A stretch of 64,000 bases of DNA from VRUE01 sp044867645 (GTDB lineage Bacteria; Actinomycetota; Thermoleophilia; Solirubrobacterales; 70-9), in the NCBI GenBank assembly GCA_044867645.1, contig JBIOVI010000045.1, positions 13,676 through 77,675 of the forward strand, read 5' to 3'. A program made the translations under genes and the position numbers. Below are positions 9,327-18,029 of this stretch, in pieces; within the stretch, counting starts at the first letter, position 1, and each line of letters opens with the position of its first letter. Below the pieces are notes generated by a model. The model was not told the DNA's origin, made no database searches, and saw only the letters and a program-made list of their open reading frames with translations.

Positions 9327-10738
9327 GGAATCGCAGCGGCATACAGGGAGTGGCGAGCAGCCCAGTGATCGTCGGCGCGGTAACCGTGCTGGTCGTGATC
9401 GTCGCCGTTTTCCTCGCCTACAACGCCAACAACGGCCTTCCCTTCGTCTCCACCTATGACCTCAAGGCCAGGGTGCCGAACGCGAACGCGCTGGTGAAAG
9501 GCAACGAGGTGCGGATCGGTGGCGCGCGGGTCGGCGTAATCAGGTCGGTGGCACCGATTCAGCTCGGCGACGGGCGCATCGCGGCCGAACTCGAACTCAA
9601 GCTCGACAAAAGCGCCGAACCGATCCCGAGCAACTCGACGATGATCATCCGCCCCAAATCGCCGCTCGGGTTGAAGTACCTGCAGATCGTCCCGGGCGAC
9701 TCCTCCGACGGCCTAGAGGCGGGGGAAACGATCCCGCTCGCGGCCGCTCGCCCCGAACCGGTCGACATCGACCAGTTCTTCGACATGTTCGACGAGAAGA
9801 CTCGAACCGCGATCCAGCGCAGCCAGGCTGGATTCGGCAACGCCCTCGCCGGTCGTGGCCCCCAGTTCAACGCCGGCATCGGTGCCCTGCGCCTGCTCGC
9901 CGAAAGCGCCCCGCCCGTTCTCAGCGCGATCGTCGCGCCGAACACCAACTTCGGCGGTTTTTGGCGGGCACTGGAGAATCTTTCGGCGACGGTCGCCCCG
10001 GTGGCCGAGACCCAGGCGACCCTCTTCGTCGCGCTCGACCGCACCTTCGCCGCCTTCGCCCGGGTCTCGCGACCGTTCATCCAGGAAACCATCGTCAAAG
10101 GGCCGCCGACCCTCGACGCCGTGACCGCCGACCTACCGGCGCTGCGGCCGTTTTTCCACAGCTCCGAACGCTTTTTCACGGCGCTTAAGCCGGGCGCGCG
10201 GGCTCTGGGCGAAACCTCGCCGACCATCGACGCCGCGCTGCGCGCGGGGATACCTGCTCTGAACCGCACGCCGGCGCTTTATGCGCAGCTGACCCCGACC
10301 GCGGAAGCCCTGCTCGACTTCCAAGGCGATCCGGGCGTCGTCAACGGCCTCGATCTGCTGATCGACACCAACGAAGTGCTCGACCCCTCGCTCAGGTTCC
10401 TCACTCCCGCCCAGACCACCTGCAATTACCTCAGCCTCGTGTTCAAGAACCTGTCCGACGCATTCAGCGAATCGAATGGCAACGGAAACTGGCTCGGGCT
10501 GATCGCCTTCGAGCCGCCGGACGGGCCCAACGCGGAGTCGGGTCCCGCCTCAGCGCCGGCGAACGGACCCGAAGGAAGGAACCACCTCCACTTCAACCCC
10601 TACCCGAGGACCGCCGCTCCCGGCCAGGACGGGGTCTGCGAAGCCGGCAACGAGCGCTATGCGGGTGGCAGGACGACGATCGGAAAGTCGCCCAGCCTGT
10701 GGGGCACCAGAACCACCAATGAGGAAGAAGAAGGCTGA
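9323..10738 (+). CDS. MlaD/Mce domain protein 3 of 6
   Basis: The 471-residue product has a membrane helix at about residues 13-33 (PVIVGAVTVLVVIVAVFLAY) and an Mce domain with the family pattern NALVKGNEVRIGGARVGVIR, then STMIIRPKSPLGLKYLQI. A mostly helical region follows. The C-terminus is polar and carries HLHFNPYP, a sequence reminiscent of the conserved C-terminal segment of actinobacterial Mce proteins. It overlaps gene 2 by four bases and its own stop TGA shares a base with the next ATG. Tight coupling suggests fixed stoichiometry of the six subunits. Confidence 0.9.
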   Translation: MRNRSGIQGVASSPVIVGAVTVLVVIVAVFLAYNANNGLPFVSTYDLKARVPNANALVKGNEVRIGGARVGVIRSVAPIQLGDGRIAAELELKLDKSAEPIPSNSTMIIRPKSPLGLKYLQIVPGDSSDGLEAGETIPLAAARPEPVDIDQFFDMFDEKTRTAIQRSQAGFGNALAGRGPQFNAGIGALRLLAESAPPVLSAIVAPNTNFGGFWRALENLSATVAPVAETQATLFVALDRTFAAFARVSRPFIQETIVKGPPTLDAVTADLPALRPFFHSSERFFTALKPGARALGETSPTIDAALRAGIPALNRTPALYAQLTPTAEALLDFQGDPGVVNGLDLLIDTNEVLDPSLRFLTPAQTTCNYLSLVFKNLSDAFSESNGNGNWLGLIAFEPPDGPNAESGPASAPANGPEGRNHLHFNPYPRTAAPGQDGVCEAGNERYAGGRTTIGKSPSLWGTRTTNEEEEG

Positions 10739-12246
10739 TGGGACGCCTGCCTGAGCGCGACACCAGGGTCGGGGCCACCGACAGTCGCTTCAAATGGCGG
10801 CCGAGCAACGCGATGATCGCGGTGATCTTCATCTTCGTCTTCACGGTCGGGCCCTACCTGGCCTTCACCAAACACGTCCCCTTCACCGGTTACGGCTACA
10901 CGCTGAGCGCCACCTTCTCGAACGGGGTCAACATCTCCACCAACTCGCCCGTGCGGATCGCCGGCGTCGACATCGGCAAAGTGATCGAAGTCGGTCGCGA
11001 CGGCGACAACACCAAGGTCACCTTCACCGTCGAAGGCAAGGGCCGGCCGATCCACGACGACGCCTTTGCCGAGATCCGGCCGCGGATCTTTCTCGAGGGC
11101 AACTTCTTCGTCGACCTCGACCCGGGCAGCCCGAGCGCGGCGGAGATGGACAGCGGCGCGACGATCCCAACCAGCCGCACCTCGACCGCGGTCCAGCTCG
11201 ACGAGATCCTGACGGCGCTGCAGTCGCCGGTCCGCGCCGACCTCAGCCGCCTGCTGGAGGGTCTGGGCACCGCGTTCAACCGCAAGCCGACCGCGGCCGA
11301 AGACGCCACCCAGCTGCCCGAGGTGAAAGGCAAGACCGGCGCCGAAGGCATCAACGGAGCCTTCCTGTACGGCGGTCCCGCTGGGCGCTACAGCGCCCAG
11401 GTCACCAACGCCTTGCTCGGTACCGACCCCGGCGACCTCGCCCGCCTCGTCGCCGGCGCGGGCCGGGCGTTTGGCGCCTTCGCCAACCGCGAGGAGGACC
11501 TGCAGGGTCTGATCGTCAACTTCAATACCTTCACCGGCGCCCTCGCCGCCCAGTCGGCGAACCTCTCGACCACGATCCACCGCCTCGCGCCTACGTTGAG
11601 GACCGGCCGCAAGTCACTGGTAAGCCTCAACCGGACGCTGCCGGCACTGCGCGCCTACTCGATCGAACTCCGCCCGGCCGTCGCCGAGCTACCGGCCTTC
11701 ATCGCCGCGGGCAAACCGTGGATCGCGCAGGCCAGGCCGCTGTTCTCCGGCAAAGAGCTCGGCGGGGTCGCCAAGCTGCTGCGCGAAGCGACGCCCGGCC
11801 TTGCCGGGGCGGCCCAGGCTGGAAAGGCGAACACGATTCCGCAGATCAACCGCCTCAGTCTCTGCACGAGCAAGGTTTTCGTGCCGACCGGAAACCAGAC
11901 GATCGGAGACCGCTTCAGCACCGGCGGTCCCAACTACCGCGAGTTCTTCTACTACCTGGTCAACTTCGCCGGCGCCGGCCAGAACTTCGACGGCAACGGC
12001 CCCTACCTGCGCGCTCAGACGGGCGCCGGCAACGTGCTTACCAGGCAGGAGAACCCGTCGGGCAACCTCAGCACCGACAAACAGGACTTCGCCTACGCGG
12101 TCGCACCGCCGCTCGGGGTACAGCCGCAGCTCGGCGGCCGGCCGCCGAAGAAGCCGGATGTGCGCTGTTCCACGAACCCCGTCCCCGACGTCAACGGGCC
12201 CCTGGGCCAGATTGGCGCTCCGAGCTTGACTGCGGTGGGCCCATGA
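10738..12246 (+). CDS. MlaD/Mce domain protein 4 of 6
   Basis: The 502-residue product has a membrane helix (residues about 22-40, AMIAVIFIFVFTVGPYLAF) and an Mce domain (YTLSATFSNGVNISTNSPVR, IAGVDIGKVIEVG, then DAFAEIRPRIFLEGNFFVDL). Next come a helical middle and a C-terminal part with RAQTGAGNVLTRQ and two Cys residues. It begins within the TGATG junction with gene 3 and ends in an ATGA overlap with gene 5. The function is inferred from the family: a substrate-binding or channel-forming lipid transfer protein outside the cytoplasmic membrane. Confidence 0.9.
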   Translation: MGRLPERDTRVGATDSRFKWRPSNAMIAVIFIFVFTVGPYLAFTKHVPFTGYGYTLSATFSNGVNISTNSPVRIAGVDIGKVIEVGRDGDNTKVTFTVEGKGRPIHDDAFAEIRPRIFLEGNFFVDLDPGSPSAAEMDSGATIPTSRTSTAVQLDEILTALQSPVRADLSRLLEGLGTAFNRKPTAAEDATQLPEVKGKTGAEGINGAFLYGGPAGRYSAQVTNALLGTDPGDLARLVAGAGRAFGAFANREEDLQGLIVNFNTFTGALAAQSANLSTTIHRLAPTLRTGRKSLVSLNRTLPALRAYSIELRPAVAELPAFIAAGKPWIAQARPLFSGKELGGVAKLLREATPGLAGAAQAGKANTIPQINRLSLCTSKVFVPTGNQTIGDRFSTGGPNYREFFYYLVNFAGAGQNFDGNGPYLRAQTGAGNVLTRQENPSGNLSTDKQDFAYAVAPPLGVQPQLGGRPPKKPDVRCSTNPVPDVNGPLGQIGAPSLTAVGP

Positions 12247-13640
12247 GCGAGCAGACTCCCAGCAGAAGCCGCTGGAGGCATTTCCGCGCCTCGCTCTCGC
12301 GCCAATCGCGCGGCCGTGGCAAAGACACGATCGCGATCGCTGTCCTCACGGTTATCGCGATCGTGATGACGCTCTGGATCTTCACCCAGCAGAAAGCCTC
12401 GCTGCCGTCCTGGGCGCCGTTCGTCGGGGAAGACTTCGTCCACCTCACGGCGGAGTTCAGCAACGCGCAGGCGGTCACCCCGGGTCAGGGACAGGCGGTC
12501 GTGGTCGCCGGCGTCCAGGTCGGCAAGATCTCCTCTGTTGACCTCGACAACGGGCACGCCGTGGTGGGAATGGATGTCGAGCCCAAGTACCTGCCCCTGA
12601 TCCACCCCGACGCGACCCTTCTGCTCCGGCCCAAAACCAACCTGAATGACATGACGGTCGAGATCGACCCGGGGCGCGAGGGAGGCCATGTCGAAGCGGG
12701 TCACGACTTCCCGCTTTCGCGCACCGAACCGAGTATTCCGCTGGAGGCCTTCCTCGCGACGCTCGACGTCGACACGCGCCAGTACCTGCAGCTGCTCGTC
12801 GCCGGCGGCGCTCAGGGGATCGGCGGCCGTGGACGGCAGCTGTCCGGCGCTTTGCGACGCCTCCAGCCCTTCGCCCACTACATCGCCGACCTCAACCGCG
12901 CCGTCGCCCAGCGCCGCGTGGCGCTAGCCCGCGTGATCCACGATTTCGGCTTGCTGACGACCGAGCTGGGCAGGCACGACGCTCAGCTGGAACGCTTCGT
13001 CACCTCGTCCAAGGACGCCCTCGGCAACTTCGCCAACCAGCAGCAGTCGATTCAGGAATCGCTGGTCGAGTTCCCCTCCACGCTTTCGGCGCTGCGCTCG
13101 GCGCTGGCCAGCTCGGACCGCTTCACGACCGTGGCGCAGCCGGCGCTACTGGGCTTGATTCCGCAAGCGCAGGCGCTCGGCCCCGCGCTCAAGGCCAACG
13201 AGCGGCTGTTCAGCCAAACGACGGCGCCGATCCGCGATCAGATCCGCCCCTTCACGCGACAGATCCGCCCCGTACTCACCCATACCAAGGAAGCCGCCCC
13301 CGCGGTGGACACCTCGGTGACCAACTTCGGCACTTCGCTCGGCGCCCTCAACAGCTTCCTCAACGAGCTGGCCTACAAGCCGCCGGGGAAAAAGGAGAGT
13401 TTCCTCTTCTACCTGCCTTGGCTGAACCACAATCTCAACGCCACCTTCAACTTCGCCGATGCAGGGGGGCCAGTGAGCCGCGGCGTGGCGATGGCCTCCT
13501 GCAACGTCTCTTTCCTCGCCTACGGGATCATCCCGCTGAAGCCGTACCTGAGGACCCTGGTCCAGGGCCTGAGGATCCCCAGCCCAGAAGAAATCCCGGC
13601 CTCCACCCCATCCGGCCACTGCGAATTCAGCAATAAATGA
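12243..13640 (+). CDS. MlaD/Mce domain protein 5 of 6
   Basis: The reading frame is open far upstream inside gene 4, but the real start is the ATG at 12243 in an ATGA overlap, giving 465 residues (MSEQTPSRSRWRHF). The basic N-terminus precedes a helix (IAIAVLTVIAIVMTLWIFTQ), followed by the Mce domain (VHLTAEFSNAQAVTPGQGQ, VVAGVQVGKISSV, ATLLLRPKTNLNDMTVEI). The helical C-terminal part includes a repeated RPFTRQIRPVL-type pattern, and the protein ends CEFSNK. The stop overlaps the next start as ATGA. Confidence 0.91.
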   Translation: MSEQTPSRSRWRHFRASLSRQSRGRGKDTIAIAVLTVIAIVMTLWIFTQQKASLPSWAPFVGEDFVHLTAEFSNAQAVTPGQGQAVVVAGVQVGKISSVDLDNGHAVVGMDVEPKYLPLIHPDATLLLRPKTNLNDMTVEIDPGREGGHVEAGHDFPLSRTEPSIPLEAFLATLDVDTRQYLQLLVAGGAQGIGGRGRQLSGALRRLQPFAHYIADLNRAVAQRRVALARVIHDFGLLTTELGRHDAQLERFVTSSKDALGNFANQQQSIQESLVEFPSTLSALRSALASSDRFTTVAQPALLGLIPQAQALGPALKANERLFSQTTAPIRDQIRPFTRQIRPVLTHTKEAAPAVDTSVTNFGTSLGALNSFLNELAYKPPGKKESFLFYLPWLNHNLNATFNFADAGGPVSRGVAMASCNVSFLAYGIIPLKPYLRTLVQGLRIPSPEEIPASTPSGHCEFSNK

Positions 13641-15181
13641 GTAAGCGCGCCCCCAGCACTGGCCAACTCCTCGTCATCGCCGGCTTTGCGCTGTCCTGCT
13701 TCGGCATCCTGCTCTTTCTCTGGATCACCTTTGGCGGCCCGACCCCGTTCAAAGCGAAGCCGTACGAAATCAAGGTTCCGTTCAACGAGGCGACCCAGCT
13801 AGCCGAACAGTCCGACGTGCGGATCTCCGGGGTCTCGGTCGGCAAAGTTCAAAAGATCGATGTCGCGCCGAACGGCAAGCAGGCGCTGGCGACGATCAAC
13901 ATCGAAGACAAGTACGGCCCGATTCCAAAGGGGACCCGAGCCATCCTCCGCACCAAGACGCTGCTCGGCGAGACCTACGTCGAACTGACGCCGGGCGACT
14001 CCAACGGACCCGAATTGGCCGACGAAGCGACGCTCGCCGCCGCCAACGTGGCGGAATCGGTGCAACTCGATGAGATCTTCCGCACCTTCGATGCGCGCAC
14101 CCGCGCCGCCTTTCAAGAATGGATGCAGGAAGGCGCTGTCGCGATCCAAGGTCGTGGGCAGGACTTCTCCAACGTCTTCGCCGAGTTCGACCCGTTCTTC
14201 ACCGAATTCGATCGCCTCTTCCGGGTTCTGGACACCCAGCGACTGGCGGTCAAGCAGCTGTTCCGCAACGGCGCCGTCACCTTCCAGGCCCTGCGCGGTC
14301 GCGAAGGGGAGCTCGCCAGCCTGATCCGTAACTCAAACGCCGTGTTCCGGACCACCGCGGCACGCGACCGCGACATCGAAGCGTTGTTCCGTGCCTTCCC
14401 GACCTTCGAGGACGAGTCGAGGCTGACCCTCGACCGGTTGAAAGAGTTCGCGCTCAACGCCGAGCCGCTGTTCCGCCAGCTCGTCCCCGCCGCCGAACAG
14501 CTCTCGCCGACCCTGATTGCGTTCTCGAGGCTGGCGCCGCAGGCCAAGGGGCTTTTCGAAGGGCTCGAAACCGTGATCGACCGCGCCCCGACGGGCTTCC
14601 CCGCCCTACGTAAATTCCTGCGTGGGGACTTCCCCGTCCTGCTGCGAGCGCTCGATCCGTTCTTGCGTAATTTCAACCCGATCTTTACCGGTCTCGATCT
14701 CTACAAACAGGATCTTGCCGCGACGCTCGCCAACGTCACCGCCGCCACCAACGCGGTGCACCTGAGCTCGGCGGGCAAACAGATCCACTACTTGCGCGCG
14801 CTCGCTCCGTTTGGCCCCGAAGCGCTGGCCACCTATCCAAACCGGCTCACCACCAACCGCAACAGCGCCTACAGCCAGCCGCTCGCTTACAAGCGCCTCG
14901 CTCAGGGCTTGCTCAACTTCGAGACCCGGCAGTGCAGTTCGGGGATCACCGCGACGCTCGACCCGAATACCCCGAACGAACCCGCCTTCAACGAGCGGAC
15001 CAAAGGCGACGTGAAACAGGCGACCGACTTCTTCGGGCGGCTCAAGCACTACGCCTATGCCGGCCAGGAAAGCTCCGCCACGGTCCCCGCTCCCGGTTGC
15101 AGCTCGCAGGCACCCTTCGAGCCGATCTACGGCAGCGGGCCGGCGACCACCTACCAGCACACCTTCGAACAGGGCAAATAA
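13637..15181 (+). CDS. MlaD/Mce domain protein 6 of 6
   Basis: The 514-residue product closes the six-gene run. A membrane helix at about residues 9-30 (LLVIAGFALSCFGILLFLWI) is followed by the Mce domain (YEIKVPFNEATQLAEQSDVR, ISGVSVGKVQKIDV, GTRAILRTKTLLGETYVEL). A long helical region rich in Phe and Leu follows (FDRLFRVLD, RQLVPAAEQLSPTL). The C-terminal tail has two Cys residues (RQCSSGITA and GCSSQAPF). A GC-rich hairpin 14 bases after the stop probably ends the transcript. Six subunits match the number in canonical actinobacterial mce operons. Confidence 0.92.
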   Translation: MSKRAPSTGQLLVIAGFALSCFGILLFLWITFGGPTPFKAKPYEIKVPFNEATQLAEQSDVRISGVSVGKVQKIDVAPNGKQALATINIEDKYGPIPKGTRAILRTKTLLGETYVELTPGDSNGPELADEATLAAANVAESVQLDEIFRTFDARTRAAFQEWMQEGAVAIQGRGQDFSNVFAEFDPFFTEFDRLFRVLDTQRLAVKQLFRNGAVTFQALRGREGELASLIRNSNAVFRTTAARDRDIEALFRAFPTFEDESRLTLDRLKEFALNAEPLFRQLVPAAEQLSPTLIAFSRLAPQAKGLFEGLETVIDRAPTGFPALRKFLRGDFPVLLRALDPFLRNFNPIFTGLDLYKQDLAATLANVTAATNAVHLSSAGKQIHYLRALAPFGPEALATYPNRLTTNRNSAYSQPLAYKRLAQGLLNFETRQCSSGITATLDPNTPNEPAFNERTKGDVKQATDFFGRLKHYAYAGQESSATVPAPGCSSQAPFEPIYGSGPATTYQHTFEQGK

Positions 15182-15195
15182 GGGCTTTCAAGGAG

Positions 15196-15217
15196 AGGGG
15201 CGGCTCGCGCCGCCCCT
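15196..15217 (+). terminator. Probable terminator after the mce run
   Basis: AGGGGCGGC and GCCGCCCCT form a perfect 9-bp stem around the loop TCGC, 14 bases after the last mce stop. The following TCGTCCGTCTCT is only moderately T-rich, so the hairpin may work in both directions between convergent genes. Confidence 0.6.
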
Positions 15218-15253
15218 TCGTCCGTCTCTGAACAGATCCTGCCTGGGCTACGC

Positions 15254-16051
15254 CTAGCCCTTCGGCGTGCAGGGCACGACCAGCCTGACGTTCCTGAGCA
15301 CCGTTTCGGCCGCGACGTCGGGGACTTTCGCTTCGTTTTTGAAGACGGTCCTCGGGACGCTGACCTTGAAGGCACCGTCCGGGCATTTGGCTTCGAAGTA
15401 GCCGACCCTCTTGCCTTTGTAGCTGTAGGTCTTCCCCAGCTTGAAATTGAAGTCGAGCCCCGAGCCGCTGCCTCCCGCGACCACCGGGATTTTCGCGACC
15501 GAATGGAGGCCACTTCCCTTCCTGGAGATCGTGACCTTGGTGACGACCGCGGCCGGCGCCGGCACGGTAACGAATATGTGGATCAGCAACGTAATCTTGC
15601 CGCCTCTTTCCCCGCCGTTGAAGACGGTCAGTGGGCTCGTGATCACGATTGGTTTCTGTTCGGGGAAGGCGATCTCGACATGCGCGTTGCCCTTGCCGAG
15701 GACCGTGCTGCCGCAGACTTTAAGCGCGGATTGGGTGTCCTGCGCCTCGAGCTGTCCCGCATTGCAGACCGGGTAGCCCTTGACGTTTACTTTCACGTCC
15801 TTGTCGATGTCGACGATCGTTTCCCTGAACGCGGAGGGATGGGTTTTGTCACTGGTTTCGATCTTGCCGTAGATATTCGTCGTGACCGGAACGTACTCGC
15901 TCCTCGGCAACGCCTTCGGCGAGGTGCTGCCGCCGAAGGTGAGGACCAAGTTGCCCGCCTGAGTCTTGATCTGCACTGCACTTGCCACAGTGGCCACGCC
16001 CACCGATAGCACCGCCGTCAGGACCAGCGCCAACATCGAGTGCTTCCGCAT
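15254..16051 (-). CDS. Secreted protein, member 3 of the five-paralog family
   Basis: The 265-residue product has a signal peptide (LALVLTAVLSVGVATVASA) and the family marks: SPKALPRSEYVPV, THPSAFRETIVDIDKD, a Cys pair around GSTVLGKG, SPLTVFNGG, IPVVAGGSGSGLDFNFKLGK and YSYKGKRVGYFEAKCPDG. It ends VVPCTPKG, the same ending as members 4 and 5. It converges on the mce run across a shared hairpin. A good ribosome site (GAGGAG) precedes the ATG. It is closer to members 4 and 5 than to the two upstream of the MMPL gene. The function is unknown. Confidence 0.82.
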   Translation of the reverse strand: MRKHSMLALVLTAVLSVGVATVASAVQIKTQAGNLVLTFGGSTSPKALPRSEYVPVTTNIYGKIETSDKTHPSAFRETIVDIDKDVKVNVKGYPVCNAGQLEAQDTQSALKVCGSTVLGKGNAHVEIAFPEQKPIVITSPLTVFNGGERGGKITLLIHIFVTVPAPAAVVTKVTISRKGSGLHSVAKIPVVAGGSGSGLDFNFKLGKTYSYKGKRVGYFEAKCPDGAFKVSVPRTVFKNEAKVPDVAAETVLRNVRLVVPCTPKG

Positions 16052-16183
16052 ATCCCATCTCCTCTTTGACCTGCACGAATGAGCCGCAAATCAATCCCGA
16101 TCAATCAGCACACGCTCATGGCAAAGCTACCAGTGGTGCGCAGACTTGGCTATAGCGGAAAGGGAAAGGCCAGGTCGGCGGCG

Positions 16184-16990
16184 CTAGCCCTTTGGCGTGC
16201 AGGGCACGACCAGTCCGCCTTTGAGCGACGTCGTTGGCGCCACTCCGGGGGTTTGGGCTTCGTTTTTGAAAAGGGCTTTCGCCACATTCACTTTGAAGTT
16301 GCCGTCCGGGCATTTCGCTTCGAAATAGCCGACCCTCTTGCCTTTGTAGCTGTAGGTCTTCCCCAGCTTGAAATTGAAGTCGAGCAGCGAGCCGCTGCCT
16401 CCCGCGACCACCGGAATTTTCGCGACCGAGTGGATTCCGCTGCCCTTTCTGGAAATCGTAACCGTGGTGGCGATTGCGGCCGGAGCCGGCACGGTGATGA
16501 AGACGTGGATGTACAGCGTGACCTTGCCGCCTTTTTCGCCGCCGTTAAAGACGGTGATCGGGCTCGTGACAGTGATCGGGTCCTGTTCCGGGAAGGCGAT
16601 CTCGAAGTGTGCGCTGCCTTTGCTGAGGATCGCGTCGCCACAGGCTTTCAGCGCAGCTTCCGGATTCCGCACGTCGTAGTGGGGCCGACTTTCGCAGACC
16701 GGGTAGCCCTTGGCGTTGACCCTGATGTCCTTGTCGACGTCGATGACTAATTCCCGCAGAGCCGAGGGGTGGGTCCCGTCGGCGGTCTTCACATCGGCGA
16801 AGATACTCGCGGTAACTGGCACCGCTTCTCGTCTCGGGAGCGACGTGGGCAGTATCCGGCTCCCCAGCGTGAATTTCAAATTGGGGAAGTAGCAGGAAGT
16901 CAGTGGGCACGGAACCGCGTTCGCGTCCCGCTCCACCCCGATGATCAGGGCCAACCCAAATGCCAGTATGAGAGCAGCGCTTCTGCGCAT
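16184..16990 (-). CDS. Secreted protein, member 4 of the five-paralog family
   Basis: The 268-residue product differs from its relatives at the N-terminus: the signal peptide (AALILAFGLALIIGVERDANA) is followed by CPLTSCYFPNLKFTLG, adding a Cys pair the others lack. From residue 50 it follows the family (LPTSLPRREAVPV, THPSALRELVIDVDKD, SPITVFNGGEKGG, YKGKRVGYFEAKCPDG, VVPCTPKG). A 101-base stretch (16471-16571) is identical to one in member 5 (17380-17480), a sign of recent duplication or gene conversion. The terminator at 17026-17053 lies between this gene and member 5, which suggests a separate promoter. Confidence 0.82.
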   Translation of the reverse strand: MRRSAALILAFGLALIIGVERDANAVPCPLTSCYFPNLKFTLGSRILPTSLPRREAVPVTASIFADVKTADGTHPSALRELVIDVDKDIRVNAKGYPVCESRPHYDVRNPEAALKACGDAILSKGSAHFEIAFPEQDPITVTSPITVFNGGEKGGKVTLYIHVFITVPAPAAIATTVTISRKGSGIHSVAKIPVVAGGSGSLLDFNFKLGKTYSYKGKRVGYFEAKCPDGNFKVNVAKALFKNEAQTPGVAPTTSLKGGLVVPCTPKG

Positions 16991-17025
16991 TTACCTTCCA
17001 ATACTAGTCTCGAATTGTGGCAATA

Positions 17026-17053
17026 AAAAGGGCGGCCCGGAGGCCGCCCTTTT
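17026..17053 (-). terminator. Intrinsic terminator after secreted paralog 5
   Basis: AAAAGGGCGGCC and GGCCGCCCTTTT form a perfect 12-bp stem around a four-base loop. On the minus strand the stem ends in a T run (CTTTTTATTG). It lies 40 bases past the stop of the gene at 17093-17887 and before the start of the gene at 16184-16990. Confidence 0.88.
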
Positions 17054-17092
17054 ACCTGTCCTTCCTGAGAGCGAAGTCTCAGCTCACTCGTA

Positions 17093-17887
17093 CTAACCCT
17101 TCGGCGTGCAGGGCACGACCAGTCCGCCTTTGAGCGACGTAGTCGGCGCCACTCCGGGGGTTTGGGCTTCGTTTTTGAAGAGAACTTTCGTCACGTTGAC
17201 CTTGAAGTTCCCATCGGGGCATTTCGCTTCGATGTAACCCACTTTTTTGCCTTTGTAGCCGTAGGTCTTCCCCAGCTTGAATTTGAAGTCGAGCGCTGAG
17301 CCGCTGCCTCCAGCAGCAACGGGGATTTTCGAGATCGTGTGGAGGCCGGCGCCTTTCTTCGAAATCGTAACCGTGGTGACGATTGCGGCCGGAGCCGGCA
17401 CGGTGATGAAGACGTGGATGTACAGCGTGACCTTGCCGCCTTTTTCGCCGCCGTTAAAGACGGTGATCGGGCTCGTGACAATGATCGGTTTCTGTTCGGG
17501 GAACGCGATCTCGACGTGTGCGATACCACTCCCGAGAACCGTGTTGCCGCAGACTTTCATTGCAGCTTTGGTGTCGCGTGCCTCAAGCTGTCCGCCTTTG
17601 CAGGCCGGGTAGCCTTTGACGTTGACTTTCACGTCCTTGTCGAAATCGACGATCGCTTCCCGGAACGCCGAGGGGTGGGTCCCGTCGCTGGTCGTGATTT
17701 TGCCGAAGATGTTCGACGTGATCGGCACGTATTGGCTCTTCGGTAGTGCTTTCGGCGAGGTGGTGCCGCCGAAGGTGATGATGAGGTTGCCTGCCCGGAG
17801 CGTGGTCGATACCGCGCTCGCGATGGCTGCAACGCCCAGGGACAGCACCGCTGCCAGGGCGAGTGCCAGCATCAGATTTCTACGCAT
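17093..17887 (-). CDS. Secreted protein, member 5 of the five-paralog family
   Basis: The 264-residue product has a signal peptide (LALALAAVLSLGVAAIASA), then SPKALPKSQYVPI, SDGTHPSAFREAIVDFDKD, a Cys pair around GNTVLGSG, SPITVFNGGEKGG, AGGSGSALDFKFKLGK, YKGKKVGYIEAKCPDG and VVPCTPKG. A GGAGAG ribosome site precedes the ATG. It shares long identical DNA with member 4. A strong terminator follows its stop, and the TetR gene lies 142 bases upstream on the same strand. The family role is unknown. The repeated DFxFKLGKxYxYKGK pattern suggests a conserved beta domain. Confidence 0.82.
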   Translation of the reverse strand: MRRNLMLALALAAVLSLGVAAIASAVSTTLRAGNLIITFGGTTSPKALPKSQYVPITSNIFGKITTSDGTHPSAFREAIVDFDKDVKVNVKGYPACKGGQLEARDTKAAMKVCGNTVLGSGIAHVEIAFPEQKPIIVTSPITVFNGGEKGGKVTLYIHVFITVPAPAAIVTTVTISKKGAGLHTISKIPVAAGGSGSALDFKFKLGKTYGYKGKKVGYIEAKCPDGNFKVNVTKVLFKNEAQTPGVAPTTSLKGGLVVPCTPKG

Positions 17888-18029
17888 TCGATTCTCTCTC
17901 CTTTGTTGGCCCGCCCGTCTGAGCCGTGGCCATAGATAGCCATGAACTATCCCTCCGTGGCCAAATTACCAGCATCGGCCTTTAGGTAACCCCCGCATTC
18001 CCTTAAAGGAGCGGCTTAAACCGGCGAAA

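Noticed and set aside
10794..12242. Upstream extension of the fifth mce frame
   Set aside because: The extension is an Arg/Pro/Gly-rich shadow of the fourth mce gene. The ATGA junction at 12243 gives the proper membrane-anchored start.
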